Shown here piece after piece: positions 22,830 through 35,272 of a DNA stretch of 64,000 nt. A program made the translations under genes and the position numbers. The notes under the pieces are model-generated. The model saw only the letters and a list, made by a program, of their open reading frames with translations. It had not been told where the DNA came from and did no database searches. The first letter of the stretch is position 1; every line of letters starts with the position of its first letter. The DNA comes from Tethya wilhelma (Eukaryota; Porifera; Demospongiae; Tethyida; Tethyidae), in the NCBI GenBank assembly GCA_964030475.1, contig CAXIPT010000002.1:17527893-17591892 (forward strand), in the 5' to 3' direction.

Positions 22830-23382
22830 CTAACCAGTGTATGCTAGCATGCTTTAAATGACATGTATGACTGTACTGTATTATATATTATAGTGTGTAT
22901 TACAAGCATCTGACTGAATTCAATGTAATGTATGTTCCAAATTGAGAAACAAAATTAATCAACATTAATTTTAACAAGATTGATTGAGTAACAATACTTG
23001 AATAGCACAATAGCTAGTGATAACAATAGAAAAAGTGGTCCCTGAGCATAACACGCACACAAAAAAAAGATGTGCAGAGATGGAAACAAAACAAAAAAAC
23101 AAACCCTAGAAAAAAACTGATTGATGGCTACAGAGTACCTGATTCAAGGAAGATTGATTTGGTTGAACAAATACGATAGATAGATAAATAGACAATAGAT
23201 AACGTACAAATAAATAGAGCATATTTTGATATAATATATAGGCGATCAACATACACACAGTCTTATGTAATAATCACAGGATCAAAGTTAATGATTGGAG
23301 ATCACAACAATACAAATGCAAAAAGGCAGAATTATTGGCAATACTGCACGAGCCACTAACTGTCTTAACAGGAGCTTCTTGG
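22830..23382. other. Convergent AT-rich intergenic region
   Basis: 553 bp between the stops of the cyt b5-MFF gene and MIB1. AT-rich with A-runs (about 23060-23115); no gene seen. Confidence 0.5.
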
Positions 23383-23529
23383 TCAATCGAAGAGGATGAT
23401 CTTCTTCTCTACTGGTTTCCTACATATTGGGCACTCCTCTATCTTGTCAGCACACAACTGACAGGTGCCGTGGCCACACAGGAAGATACAGTTCTTTCGT
23501 CGATCCATACACACTTGACACTGAGTCTG

Positions 23530-23572
<43 letters not shown>

Positions 23573-26500
23573 AATGACACAAATGTACTCTGCATGTTTG
23601 ACTGTCACTTTAAGTTGTCACACACCTTGTCTCTCATTTCATCTAACTGCTGCTGAAGAGCAGCCATGTCTCCTGACGATGTTAGAATGTTGGAGCCACT
23701 TCTCTCTCGCTTTGTCTTGGGAGCTGCAGGAAAAGTTAATCACTTAATAAGAGGATGCCCCTCTAATAATCACTACAAAGGATACCCGTTTAATAATCAC
23801 TAGAGAGGATACCCCTTTAATAATTACTATAGAGACAAATTTACGTTTTCCTCCACAGCACACCACAAAGGGAATGATCTTGTCTATTTGTGTTCTGCAA
23901 ACGATGCACTTCTTCACAACTATCGAGCAACCTGTGTTGACAAATCAACCACATGTGACACTACAGCATGTTGAGCATTCATACAAGAAAAGAAGAGAGC
24001 TTACCCTCACAAGCTACCATGTGAAGACACGGCCTGAACAAGACACTGGCTGGTACATCAGAGCACACCAAACATTCCTCAATCTATAGCAGAACAAGAA
24101 TGTGTCACAATGATGGGATGAAACAAGAGGTGATTGAAGAGCACCGACCTTTGTCCTCTCTGTGAGGTCTTCCTTACAGATCAGGCACATCTTCACCCGA
24201 CTAGCACACTCCCAGCAAGTAGCCACGTGACCACATGGACCAAACAAGGTGTCACGTTTCTGAGTGGAGCACACCATACACTCCAAGATGGAGTTGTCCT
24301 CCTACAAGACCAGACATTAAAACAGAGTCAACACTAGCCTTATTCCCAGCTCACCCTTTGAGGAATACTGCAAGAACAGGAAATTTTTTGCAGTGTTTAC
24401 AAATTGTAATACATGAGCTTGTAAATTGGCTTCCCGTTTGTAACAATCAACATTTCAATTCTTTCTCAAATGTCCAATACCACAAAAATTTCCTGCTATA
24501 CATTAATTCCTCCATGTTTATTTCCAAGGCAATGGTTGCAAGGGAGAGGCTTGGAGGTGGATTTTATCACAAACATACGTGTACATTGATTTGAACTGGC
24601 TGCTGTTCACGTTGCTTCTGCTGAGTGAAGTCATGGTGGCACTTTGTGAGCAGCTTCAGGAGATGGGGATCGGGGCAAAGGTCGAGTGGAGTCTGACCTT
24701 TGGTGTTCAAACACAAAAGGCTTGCTCCATTGGAGGCAAGAAAGATGGCAATAGAGGCACTGCTCTTCTTCTCGGAATTCAACATAGCCTGTGTGTATGT
24801 GTGGGTGTTGGTATGAATGAGTTGCCAAATGTGTGATTTAGGATGTTTTCTTTTGTGTAAGTTTAAAACTACCTTTCCCACGTCTTTGTCCTCTTGGAGG
24901 TGTCTCAGTTGAGATATGGTGTGATGTCTGAGAGCCTCGTGAAGTGCACGGTCCCCAACCTTATCTCCAATATCCATATTGGCTCCCTTTTCGACCAACA
25001 ACTACACACACGTACACATACACACACAAGAGTAGCATGTAATCAATCACCTTGAAGACGACAGTGATTCATAACACTTGATTCAAGAGGCCTACCCTGA
25101 CAATCTGGATGTTTTGTCTCTCCACTGCTAAGTGCAACGGAGTCTGCTTGTTGATGTTCTGCTTGTCTACATCAGCACCCTACGCAGACAAGACAGACAA
25201 ACACGTCACGACTCTTGTCTAACAACAGCCTTATCACTTATCGGACACCAACAACACAGCAATAACAGGTATGGCAACACATACACCCACACACCCAAAA
25301 GTGTGTAATAAAACAAGAGCATGTACTCATAACTGTCTATCGTCTATTCTACTTTCGCATCTATCATAATTATGTGCCTTTCTGGTTTGTTAATTCATCG
25401 GGAAAAAATCTTTTGAAAATGAAATCTAGCTAAGATATAATATTATGTATACTTTACATACGTGTGTGATGAGTGTCTGGGCCACTTCCAAGTGGTTGTT
25501 GAGGGCTGCGAGATGAAGTGCCGTGAACCCATCATCCTTAGGTTCATTGATCATCAGTGGGTAGTCGAGGATCATTCTCAAGGCTCCAATGTTCCCTCTC
25601 AACGAGGCGTGATGAAGAGGGGTAAACCCATTGTTGTTGGTCAAGTTGAGATCGGCATTTCCTTCGAGGAGCAGTTGAACCATGTCGTCCCTCTTCTTAG
25701 AGATGGCATCGTGAAGGGGAGTGTCACCCTCAGAATCCTGGCAGGGAGAGAGAGAGAATGAGAGAGAGAGTGAGTGATTTATAGGGTTGAAATAAAGTGA
25801 AAAATAAAAACTAAAGGGAAGGACTTGTCAACTGTCTTCCCGAGCCTCTGCTTGAATGAGTCAAATAGGTGAATGAGTTGACAATATGCAATGTATCTAC
25901 TTGTATGTACATATGTGTGGACCATTGGATGTGGATAGAAGTGTGTGTGTGTGCTCTCACCTGTAGACCGGGGTGGCAGTTGTATCTCAATAGGACCTTG
26001 ATGACTGAGACGTGACCCTTGTTCACGGCAACGTGAAGAGGAGTCTGTTTCCTTCTGTTTCGAGTGTTCAAGTCCACTCCATTTTCAGCCAACAGGGCAA
26101 CAATCTCAGGCTCGTCACCAAAACTAGCAAGGTGTATGGCCCGATCACCATCCTTGTCCTGTAAGAACAGCTCACATGGTAACAATGACACAATAGGGGG
26201 GGACTTCAATAGACTAATTCTTTGGCAAGTGAGCACAGTCTCATACAAATCACTCACACCCTATATGACCTGATGCAAATGTATGGGTTTTTTACACGTA
26301 CCTCTTCCTCTAGGTTGGCGTGGTACCTTATCAGGCACCTCACTACGTCCATGTGGCCGTTCTGACTGGCTGCTTGCAGTGCAGTGCGACCATTGAAGCG
26401 ATCGTCCACGTGACAGCCAGAGCCCGCTAGGAGCTGCTCCACCTTTGCAATGTCACCATTGGCTGCTCCCTTGACCAGCTCCTCTACTGGGTTGCTGGCT

Positions 26501-28110
26501 TGATGCTGCTCAAACATGTGCCTCAACATTTGGGAGACATTTTCTAAGATATCAAACAACAGGGAAAAAAAAAAGATGGAAATCACTCAACAGCAAATAA
26601 GCTCCCTACAATCATCACCAGTGTGCGTTGATGGCTACTATGCACTAACCACTGGTTCCTGGTGTTAGAGGGACACCATCTCCTTCGACCTTAGTGAGGA
26701 CTGCAGGGTTATAGGTCCAGGCATCTCCCTTCACATCCACCTTGACGTCTCCATCATGGTAGACCTCCACCACACAGCCAACTTTACCAAGAGTCTACAG
26801 AGAGAACAATACCTCAATGTATATACAATTGGCACCGCATTCAAAAACGTTTGAAAAATTAAACACAAGTAATAGTTTGATGAATATTTGGAAGCAGATA
26901 GCTTCCTTCCCAGACTCTACTATTTGACCATTCAAAAGAGAGAGCCTAGAAACAGTGCTGGAACAAATGTCATATTTCCATGTTTGAATGTTTGGCTTTA
27001 CTGACGAATGAAGGTTCGAATATTTGACCACACCCACTATCTTTGATGTGCTGCATCCTAAATAGCTGGTTGGGTTAGAATTTGTTGTTTTTGTAGGCAA
27101 TTCTGAGATTATATGTTGAGCTGAATAACTCTCTCAATGCCTGAAACTGGAAATACACCTTGATAGTGGGTGTGGCCGAATATTTTTGTAGTATTTGAGT
27201 GGTTCAAATATTATACCAATGAACGAATATTCCGAATGTTCGAATGTTCATTCCAGCACTGCCTAGAAATGAGGAGATATATTACTTATACTTGTTGCAT
27301 CCATTCTACCTGTGCCATGGAGTCCACCCATTCACCATGGCCATTCTGCATCTGTTTGACGTGCTCCATATCGGAACTGATCTTCACAAAGTCACCTTCG
27401 GAAATCCCAAAGGGATTATCATCAGGTGTTCCTAGGGAGATGGAGAGACGAGGACGAGACTCACTAGACACCTTCTTCAGTACGACTGGGTTGAAGGTCC
27501 ACCTGGGAGGAGAAAGAGAAAGAAAAAGGAGGGTTATACCAGCCTTTGGTTCTTCCCAGGCTCCATTGGTACATGGAGAAGACACTCGTCAGGGAGGAGC
27601 CTGGGAACAGGGCTAGGTTATACTACAAATGTGGTCACACACTCCACGATCCATTATACTTGAAAGTCATGCAGCAGATGTTATCTTATCTTACTTGTTC
27701 TTACTACTGGAGTAGTACACTACTACATCATGGTCCTGGTCTACTCCACACACGGTCCCAATGGTACCAATGGTCTACATACACATATACACAGTGTTGA
27801 GAGTAACAGGTGCTTATGTACAATCATAATTGTTGAGATTGTTGGTCAAAACAAGGCCCACCTCTTTCATTCCGTCACTCCAGCCACCGTGACCTTGCTG
27901 CAGAGTCTTGATCACTTCAATCTCCAGGTCAACCTTCACACGATCTCCAATGACATAGCTGGAGGCCAGCATGTGCTGTTCCTCTCCCAAGAGAGGCAGA
28001 TGGTCGCGGTAGAATGCACCTCCCTTTGCATCTGTTAGCACTTTTAGGTCGGACTGAAAACAGAAATGGAGCAAACACAAATCACTCACTCTCTCTCTCT
28101 CTCTCTCACA

Positions 28111-28161
<51 letters not shown>

Positions 28162-28856
28162 NNNNNNNNNNNNNNNNNNNNNNNNNNNNNNNNNNNNNNN
28201 NNNNNNNNNNNNNNNNNNNNNNNNNNNNNNNNNNNNNNNNNNNNNNNNNNNNNNNNNNNNNNNNNNNNNNNNNNNNNNNNNNNNNNNNNNNNNNNNNNNN
28301 NNNNNNNNNNNNNNNNNNNNNNNNNNNNNNNNNNNNNNNNNNNNNNNNNNNNNNNNNNNNNNNNNNNNNNNNNNNNNNNNNNNNNNNNNNNNNNNNNNNN
28401 NNNNNNNNNNNNNNNNNNNNNNNNNNNNNNNNNNNNNNNNNNNNNNNNNNNNNNNNNNNNNNNNNNNNNNNNNNNNNNNNNNNNNNNNNNNNNNNNNNNN
28501 NNNNNNNNNNNNNNNNNNNNNNNNNNNNNNNNNNNNNNNNNNNNNNNNNNNNNNNNNNNNNNNNNNNNNNNNNNNNNNNNNNNNNNNNNNNNNNNNNNNN
28601 NNNNNNNNNNNNNNNNNNNNNNNNNNNNNNNNNNNNNNNNNNNNNNNNNNNNNNNNNNNNNNNNNNNNNNNNNNNNNNNNNNNNNNNNNNNNNNNNNNNN
28701 NNNNNNNNNNNNNNNNNNNNNNNNNNNNNNNNNNNNNNNNNNNNNNNNNNNNNNNNNNNNNNNNNNNNNNNNNNNNNNNNNNNNNNNNNNNNNNNNNNNN
28801 NNNNNNNNNNNNNNNNNNNNNNNNNNNNNNNNNNNNNNNNNNNNNNNNNNNNNNNN

Positions 28857-28910
<54 letters not shown>

Positions 28911-30640
28911 CTCATAATGATCACTATCTACTGAAGTGAAGTATATTTTGGCTCAGTGTGAAGACCAGTGTGAAAATATTCCCCACAAAGGACAGACACG
29001 CTGTCCACATTCCTAGGATGTTACCTTTGGCAAATCAACTCAAACAGATGTACACCTGCCACTCTGCATTAACTCAATTAGACCAGCTTCTATTAATGGT
29101 TTGTAGCCTGAGAGAGAGCAGGAGGACCTAGTAGCTAATGTGGCACAAAAATAGGCCTGGGAACTGACTGAACTGTGGCATGTTTCCACATAAACTGGTG
29201 GTGGTGATTTCAGGTAATTATGTCCCAACAGAAGTGGTGTTGTAGCCACAAAATGCCAGATCCATAAATGACTACTTCTAAATATAGTAACAAACTATGC
29301 CTTGTAGGCATATACATTGAAAGTTTAGGGTGCTATACGCATCTACAGTACATAGCTCATGTACCTACATACACATGCAATACACATACCATCAGCACCA
29401 TGTCTTAGCATTAACCAGTCAACACAATGTATTCTGGAATGTCAACATTTCTCAACTGGATGTTGCATTGCAATTAGGACCAGGCATGTGTGTAAAGTGA
29501 TACTCACAACATTGGCACACATTATTAAACCACACATAAAGAGAATGACACAGGATACACCCAACAGACAAGTCAAACCTATTCCCAATGCTACCGCAGC
29601 ATGTCCTAGTCCTCACAGTGAGTACAGTGCTGGCTAAATGAAGTGAGTTAGTTACCAGATAGCAAACAAACATAGTGAACTGAAGCAGCATATATAGCAA
29701 TACAACATGCTAAGCACATCAGAGGAATCGTAATTAAGTGTCCAACGATTGTCTAATTTTTGTTCAATAGCATTATTGGTATGACAAAAACGACATAGTA
29801 TATACACTACTATACCAACTGTTTGAACAACATGCTAGTATCTAGGTTGGTACGTGCATTAACATGCGACACATTTGGGTGTGGCAAACACAGAGAGTAT
29901 GCAAAATTGTGCACACAATGCAATGCTTGTCACAGCGAAAGGGCCAGTGTGGGAAGAGAACCACTTACGCACATACCTTGGAGAACTGGGTGTGGCGATA
30001 CGGTGGAAGGAGTGCCTGAGATTGTGCTGGTCCCCGTGATAACAGGGGGAGCAGAGGTTGATCTCAGAGCAGTCGGCACACTTCCAACGAATGCCATAAA
30101 AGGGAGAGGCACTGCAACCGTCGCAGACTACACCATCGTGTTTGGTACCTGTGGGGATGGTGCAATATCACAACCACAAGTCAAAACACATGCTTTATAC
30201 TGCCATTCCAGTAACACCCTTATTTATAGATAGATACCATACTAGGCACAGAGGGATTCCCAAAGCAAAAAAGGCCAGTTAACATACACTAAACTTTTTT
30301 TCTTCAAGTATGCCATGCTTGTGCCAATTTGATTGCTTAAATAAATGGAATTTAACCTATAGCAGTACTAAAACAACACAATGTTATCGTGCTAAAATAG
30401 ATACACAACAGTCTCCGGAGCTCCACGTGTTGGGTACCAACCTGCAGGTGCATTGTCCAGTATCCTGATATCGAACTTGGACATGCATCGATAGTTGGCA
30501 GCAGTTCCATTGTCCCAAACAACTAACACTTCTTCTGAGCTCTCAAAACTTCGCACAGTACCAACATGGCCCTCTCCACCGTCCTGCTTGCCCCACTTCC
30601 AGTCAGGACCTCGGACAACACGCGAACCAACTCCCTCCAT
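23383..30640 (-). CDS. MIB1: E3 ubiquitin ligase Mind bomb 1 (one exon region lost in an assembly gap)
   Basis: From the ATG at 30640 the exons give, in order: MIB/HERC2 domain 1 ([21 protein letters not shown]), a ZZ zinc finger ([20 protein letters not shown], about 30143-29980), then a 695-N gap where MIB/HERC2 domain 2 should be. After the gap come the repeat region ([48 protein letters not shown]), about eight ankyrin repeats (26500-24600) and three RING fingers ([60 protein letters not shown]) ending KKIILFD at 23383. Three RINGs identify MIB1 rather than MIB2. It ubiquitinates Delta/Jagged-type ligands to start Notch signalling. I start at 30640 because upstream in-frame sequence has only GTG. 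Confidence 0.95.
23752..23832. repeat. 27-bp minisatellite, three copies
   Basis: Three consecutive 27-bp units with the core aggatacccctttaataatc and a few substitutions, in a MIB1 intron between RING exons. Confidence 0.8.
26945..27265. repeat. Degenerate foldback element in a MIB1 intron
   Basis: Sequence from cctagaaacagtgctgg (26945) through gaccacacccactatc (about 27043) is repeated in inverted orientation from gatagtgggtgtggcc (about 27160) to ccagcactgcctagaa (27268). The arms are roughly 100-110 bp and imperfect, so this is an older relative in form, not in sequence, of the 2202-2616 foldback. Confidence 0.6.
28162..28856. other. Assembly gap (695 N) inside MIB1
   Basis: The gap is flanked by (CA)n on the left (28111-28161) and (GT)n on the right (28857-28906). 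By comparison with MIB1 it should hold the exon(s) for the second MIB/HERC2 domain. Confidence 0.95.
28907..29975. other. MIB1 intronic sequence right of the gap
   Basis: About 1 kb between the gap-flanking (GT)n and the ZZ-finger exon. I see no exon of MIB1 or of any other gene in it on either strand. Confidence 0.4.
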
Positions 30641-30819
30641 GTGACACCACTTGCGTTTGTTCACTCTTTTTGCAGTGTCAGCATATTTTGTTTCTAATTA
30701 AAGCCCACCTAGGAAATACTTGTCGGTCAGTCCGGCAAAGCAAGGCACACATCATTGACTAAACGACTTAAGTTAAAGATTTTCGCAACTGCAATAAGTG
30801 GAGATGGGATTATGACAAG
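30641..30819. promoter_or_regulatory. Divergent intergenic region MIB1 / glycosyltransferase-like gene
   Basis: 179 bp between opposing start codons. No clear core motif seen. Confidence 0.45.
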
Positions 30820-32399
30820 ATGAGACGCATTTTTAGCAGTCGGCTGGTCATTTGTTTGTGGCTGCTTGGACTATTTGCATTCCTACTCTTCTATTATCTA
30901 CATCACATCAGAGATGAGAGGCGGCACATTGTCCATCAAGTATCTCCAATTATTATTGATACAGTCACTGTCAGAAATACTGCAGAAGATCATCCCCCCA
31001 CACCTTCCAATCATCGAAACAGCATCAAGTCTACACACACTAGTTATCGATTTGTTTTAGGCCTCAATTTCTGGGAGCAACTTACAATGGCTACCAACAA
31101 TCTAATTCATCTTGTTTGCCTGGCTGACTCCTTGAATGCGAGCACAGTCCAGCCGTTTACATACAACTCGAGGTTGTATGGTCTGCAAACGTTCAAACCA
31201 GGTGAGTTGATGATGTTAATTTGATGGGGAACATTTCTAATTATACTATAGTCAATGACATTCATCATGTACATAATTACATATGCACCTCACCCATAAT
31301 AATAGATGAACATCTTGGAGACATCAATCCTGCTCGTGATCTAGAAATCATTTTCAACATGGACAGTTTGAATGACGTCATCGAGAACAAAGGGCTGCCA
31401 CGTCTTGTAAAGTTTCGAGATTTTTTCAAGTATGCTTCAAGAAAGGTGATCTTACTGCATTTTATACCAATGAAAGAGATACATGAGTTGCCAGTACTGA
31501 TTGAGGACACAGGTAACAAAATACGCACCGCTTTGCAACGAAAGAGTGTGATAGACTGCAAAAATCTGCTAAAGGAATATCGTGACCGAGTTACCAATGC
31601 ACTCAACACTGGACATGAATCGCACTTTACCATTGTGAAACATTTGTGTGTCAACATGTCGACTATGAGCACGCCACAGAGGCTTGCTAAGCGTACCGGT
31701 ATCGACTCCAAAGGTGATTTGACCCTCGTCGTTGCCAACTGGAGAGGGACGTCACGTAACCAAGTGATAAAGAAAAGTGCTCGAGGAGCTCATGTCAATA
31801 ATCGAGTGGTGATGAAAAACACGTGCAAACGTGTTAGCTCATTGGCCGTACATAAACCCATTCTATATAGCGACAGTGTGAGAGAGACAGTCAAGAAGTT
31901 TGCTCGGACTCTTCATCTCGGTGAAAAATTTATTGGAGTACACGTACGCAGTGAAAAGTTAAGTCCTAGAGAAGAACGTTTTCCTAATGCCGTAACCACT
32001 TGCATCAATGAAGTCTTAAGAACTAAAGATCGGTTAGCTGATGAAGAGGGACTGACACCAAGAAGTGTGATATACACGTCGGACTTTGGAGAGTACAGCA
32101 GTGATTCTTGTAAGAATTGTGCAGCTGGTAGGAGAGTCTTGAAGTTGCTGAAAGCAAGCGACATGACTCTGGTCAGATTTGATCCCACTCTGCACAATGC
32201 ACCCGAAGACAGTGGTTTTGTGGGAGCAGTGGAAGCAGAACTCTTGGCTTCAGCCAACTTCCTCATCCTTTGTGGTGGTGGCTCTTTCCAGAAGCACATT
32301 GGTAAACTGTTTGTAGAGTACAATAATAGTTCACAGAAGCTTGTAAACATATGTACAGACGACAGTTATATATCTCTTTTAAATCATACGCAAACATAA
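30820..32399 (+). CDS. Type II membrane glycosyltransferase-like protein (possible fucosyltransferase fold)
   Basis: Two exons (30820-31201, 31306-32399) give 491 residues. A short basic cytosolic N-terminus (MRRIFSSR) is followed by one signal anchor (LVICLWLLGLFAFLLFYYL), as in Golgi type II enzymes. The body has GVHVRSEKL, similar in position and sequence to the HxRxxD-type nucleotide-sugar motif of alpha-1,6- and protein O-fucosyltransferases, and a later SANFLILCGGGSFQKHIG like their C-terminal acceptor/phosphate loop. Several NxS/T sites are present. I do not recognise a named orthologue; fucosyltransferase activity is inference. It shares a 179-bp divergent promoter with MIB1. Confidence 0.55.
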
Positions 32400-32474
32400 C
32401 CTTTTTAAGAAGTTCTGTATTTTTACTGTAATCATATAATTATGCTAATTTTTGCTGTATGCAAAGCTACTATG

Positions 32475-32509
<35 letters not shown>

Positions 32510-32724
32510 CACACACACACACAGATACATTTATTGTTACATTACAGAAGGAAGAAAATTTATTTGGCAGTAGTGTGTTTGATGCAGTCATTTGTCTGTG
32601 GGGGTGGATGGTAATGCTGGCTCCTGTAGGTACACAACAACGTACCCACAATCAAGATCACATGTATAATATTATAGAACATTTTTTAGACATAACATAG
32701 CAAGCATCACTTATTTTTATACTA
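32400..32724. other. Convergent intergenic region with (CA)n
   Basis: 325 bp between the stop codons of the glycosyltransferase-like gene and IFT52; contains a CA repeat (about 32479-32522). No gene seen. Confidence 0.6.
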
Positions 32725-34949
32725 TTAACTATAGGCATAATGGCATAAAGCTATTGTTCGAACCTGATTGAATTTCTTGAACTCCACCAGTTGAGTGAAT
32801 ATGTGTTCAAGTATGTGTTTGGCACTCTTCTGGTCAGGAGCAAGTTTAGAGGTGACACCGAGTATGCTACCACACTCGCGCACATAATACTCCAAATCAT
32901 CCTCAGTACCTGTATGGAAGGTTTCATACACAGTATTTAGTCAGACTCACTCTAATGCTTGCTGGCAATGTAACTTACATTTGTTAGTAAGCTGGGCAAC
33001 ACGGACCCTTTCTGAGGAGAAGTGTTCATCAAGGTCAAAAAGGTCAAGAGCCGGAGGTGGAAGTTCGTGAAATGTAGGCTGGAATATCTGGAATGGAAAG
33101 ATGAAGAATTTAAGAATTGCATACTGTGTATTTGATATTGGATTGGTGCACTCACTGCAGGCTGCAGGGGAGGGAGGGGGGTCTCAAACGTAGGCTGGAT
33201 TAATGTCAACGGTTCGTGTTTCAATCTCAACTGATCATAAGCTCTAGAGGAGGGAAAATCAGTGACACTTTTCAAGGCATGTTTTGTGAAGCACAACATA
33301 GCTTGCTCACTTGATAGAATCTGGTAGGACACAGGTATCCAATTGATGCAGGGTGTGGTCAAAGAGAGCAGTGAAATCCCTCGGTAATTCTTCGCTCTCT
33401 TGTAAACAACTCATCAGCTTTTCTGCACCTTCTGCTGTGTCTGGTAAAAAGTGGTAGTCAGATATCTATAGATAGACACACATAGAGAAAGAACAATAAG
33501 GATTGCACCAGCAGTATAGACCTATATATGTCATAATCATAATTAAATGTGACATATGTCACTTTGTGAGTGTGCTGGTATTACCTCTGGGTCATCAGCA
33601 TCAATAGAGTTTAGAGTGATGTCATCAGTAGTGAGCCAGCGAAAAATAACCTCCTGGAGTTTACCATTCTCCTCTTTGTCAAGATACTGGTCATGAAACA
33701 GATGAGAGGAGCCAACCACAACAAGCTTCCCTCTACCATTCTGAATACAAATGCAACGGCCATTGAATTAGAAATTAAAATTATTATTAGCCTATAATAT
33801 ACATGGCACAAAGTTCTTACTTTGCTGTGACAGAAGGCACACACAGGTCTATTGACGGGATAGGAAGTGCTACCAGATGAGAGCACAGCTATAGCTGGCT
33901 TCTGGACTGTCAGCGTTGCACCATATGGGTAGAGAAAGGTGAGAGATCTGAAAATGAAGACACACCACTCATCAACCCGATTGTCATAGTTTGACCCATT
34001 GATCTTGCTTACTGCATTGTAACGTTGTTTTGTTCTAAAAGTCCCCCAGGGACAGCTTTACCAGCAGCTCTGTTGATCTCTCTGTGAAATGGCCAAGTTG
34101 GACAATACTGATTGAATTGAAAATTGCTCTAAAAATCTTTACTGTACCTGTTGAGTACTCCATTGGTAATGAGTGCCTCTTTAGGATGGAAGTACTTGTA
34201 TTAGACTGTCCTAGTCACTGAGTCTGATTGGGAGAATAAAAGCAGACAGTCACGATCAATTTTGACAATACTTATGAAAAACCAACTGACCGCTATTTGC
34301 CATGATCCCAAACTCTTCCAGGAGGAAGTTGATATTGGTGTTGTGTTTCACCTCGCCTCCTTCTGTCATCAGAACCAACACACATCCACCATCATCAAGA
34401 TAGCTACGCAGAGCATCAAACTACATACAACAGACATAACTAGTCATGGACTATCGGTTTGACCCTCCCATTATGAGTAATTTGGGGCATTAATGCATGT
34501 ACCTCACTGGCTGAAAATTTGTCTCGTGGTCCCCCAAATATCACCACTCTAGCACCCTGGAGTCGCTGAGCTGTTAAATCATCTCTTTGTAACCCAATGG
34601 TCCAGTGTACTTTGAGACGAGACTGTAGTGTCTTGTAACCTGACGATGGAGTAAACAGCTCCTTTTTTGATGTGTTGAATAGAATGGTGGTCCTTGTTGA
34701 AGGGAGTGGGTCTGATTCAGCATTCTCCTAGAGTAGAAAAACCAACAGAGTGGAACAACATCATTATGATGTAATCACAAAGCCCCTGAGGCACAAGACT
34801 GTCAGTCCCCAGGCTATTTATAAGTCATGTGGGATATTAAAAATGGAGACTGTAATGTTTCAAGTCCTCAGTTAGCGTCCTTTGTTGGCTATTTCAGGGT
34901 TTTTATGAATGGATGCAAATTGTTTATTTACAGTTCATACCGTTGCCAT
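32725..34949 (-). CDS. IFT52: Intraflagellar transport protein 52
   Basis: Multi-exon gene. Exon 1 is just ATGGCAACG (34949-34941). The next exon encodes TTILFNTSKKELFTPSSGYK and GGPRDKFSASE. Downstream exons give GGxxLVVVGSSHLFHDQYLD, KEENGKLQEVIFRWLTTDDI, DADDPEISDYHFLPDTAEG, HEPLTLIQPTFETPLPPLQP, LDLFDLDEHFSSERVRVAQL and ECGSILGVTSKLAPDQKSAK, ending at 32725. All follow the order of animal IFT52, an IFT-B core subunit required to build cilia. The last residues (VRTIALCHYAYS) are read through from the final exon and could instead be intronic if another exon exists. Divergent from RAB23. Confidence 0.93.
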
Positions 34950-34957
34950 GGGAAACG
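34941..34957. promoter_or_regulatory. Imperfect X-box (RFX-like) overlapping the IFT52 start codon
   Basis: CGTTGCCATGGGAAACG reads as GTTGCC-ATG-GGAAAC, one mismatch from GTNRCC(n0-3)RGYAAC. RFX factors control ciliary genes. It coincides with the start context (CCATGG), so chance is a real alternative. Confidence 0.3.
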
Positions 34958-35272
34958 AGACGTCTTCTGGCATTTCTTTCTCTACAAAAGTTGATTGAAA
35001 GTCTTTGACGCTGCTTACGACGAGCACTATGAACTTGAGAATCAAACTGAGTGCCGAACGCTTCTTCAACTCTTTCAGAATGGCAAATTTACCGCTCTTC
35101 TCTTCGCTGTTGATGCTACACCCACAAAATGTCACGTGATCTTAATAACACAGCTGTAGTAAAATTTTTGTAGGGTGGGAAATTCCAAAGCTCTCTGACT
35201 CATAAAACTTTGGAGTCCAGAGATATCATACCGGACGGAATCGAAGAGGTGAAGCAGCAGCCAGTGGTTGAT

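Noticed and set aside
23752..23832. CRISPR-like short repeat array
   Set aside because: Three directly adjacent 27-bp units with no spacers in a eukaryotic intron; a minisatellite.
28014..28934. ORFs of about 280-306 codons across the N block
   Set aside because: They consist of N codons flanked by microsatellite translation.
30641..30664. MIB1 start eight codons upstream
   Set aside because: The upstream codon is GTG; the ATG at 30640 aligns with the family start MEGVG.
31277..32350. Minus-strand ORFs of about 150 codons opposite the glycosyltransferase-like exon
   Set aside because: Antisense shadows; the + strand reading has a signal anchor, glycosylation sites and motif structure.
35210..35272. 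N-terminal extension of RAB23
   Set aside because: It would start at TTG; the ATG at 35273 gives the conserved MLEED start.
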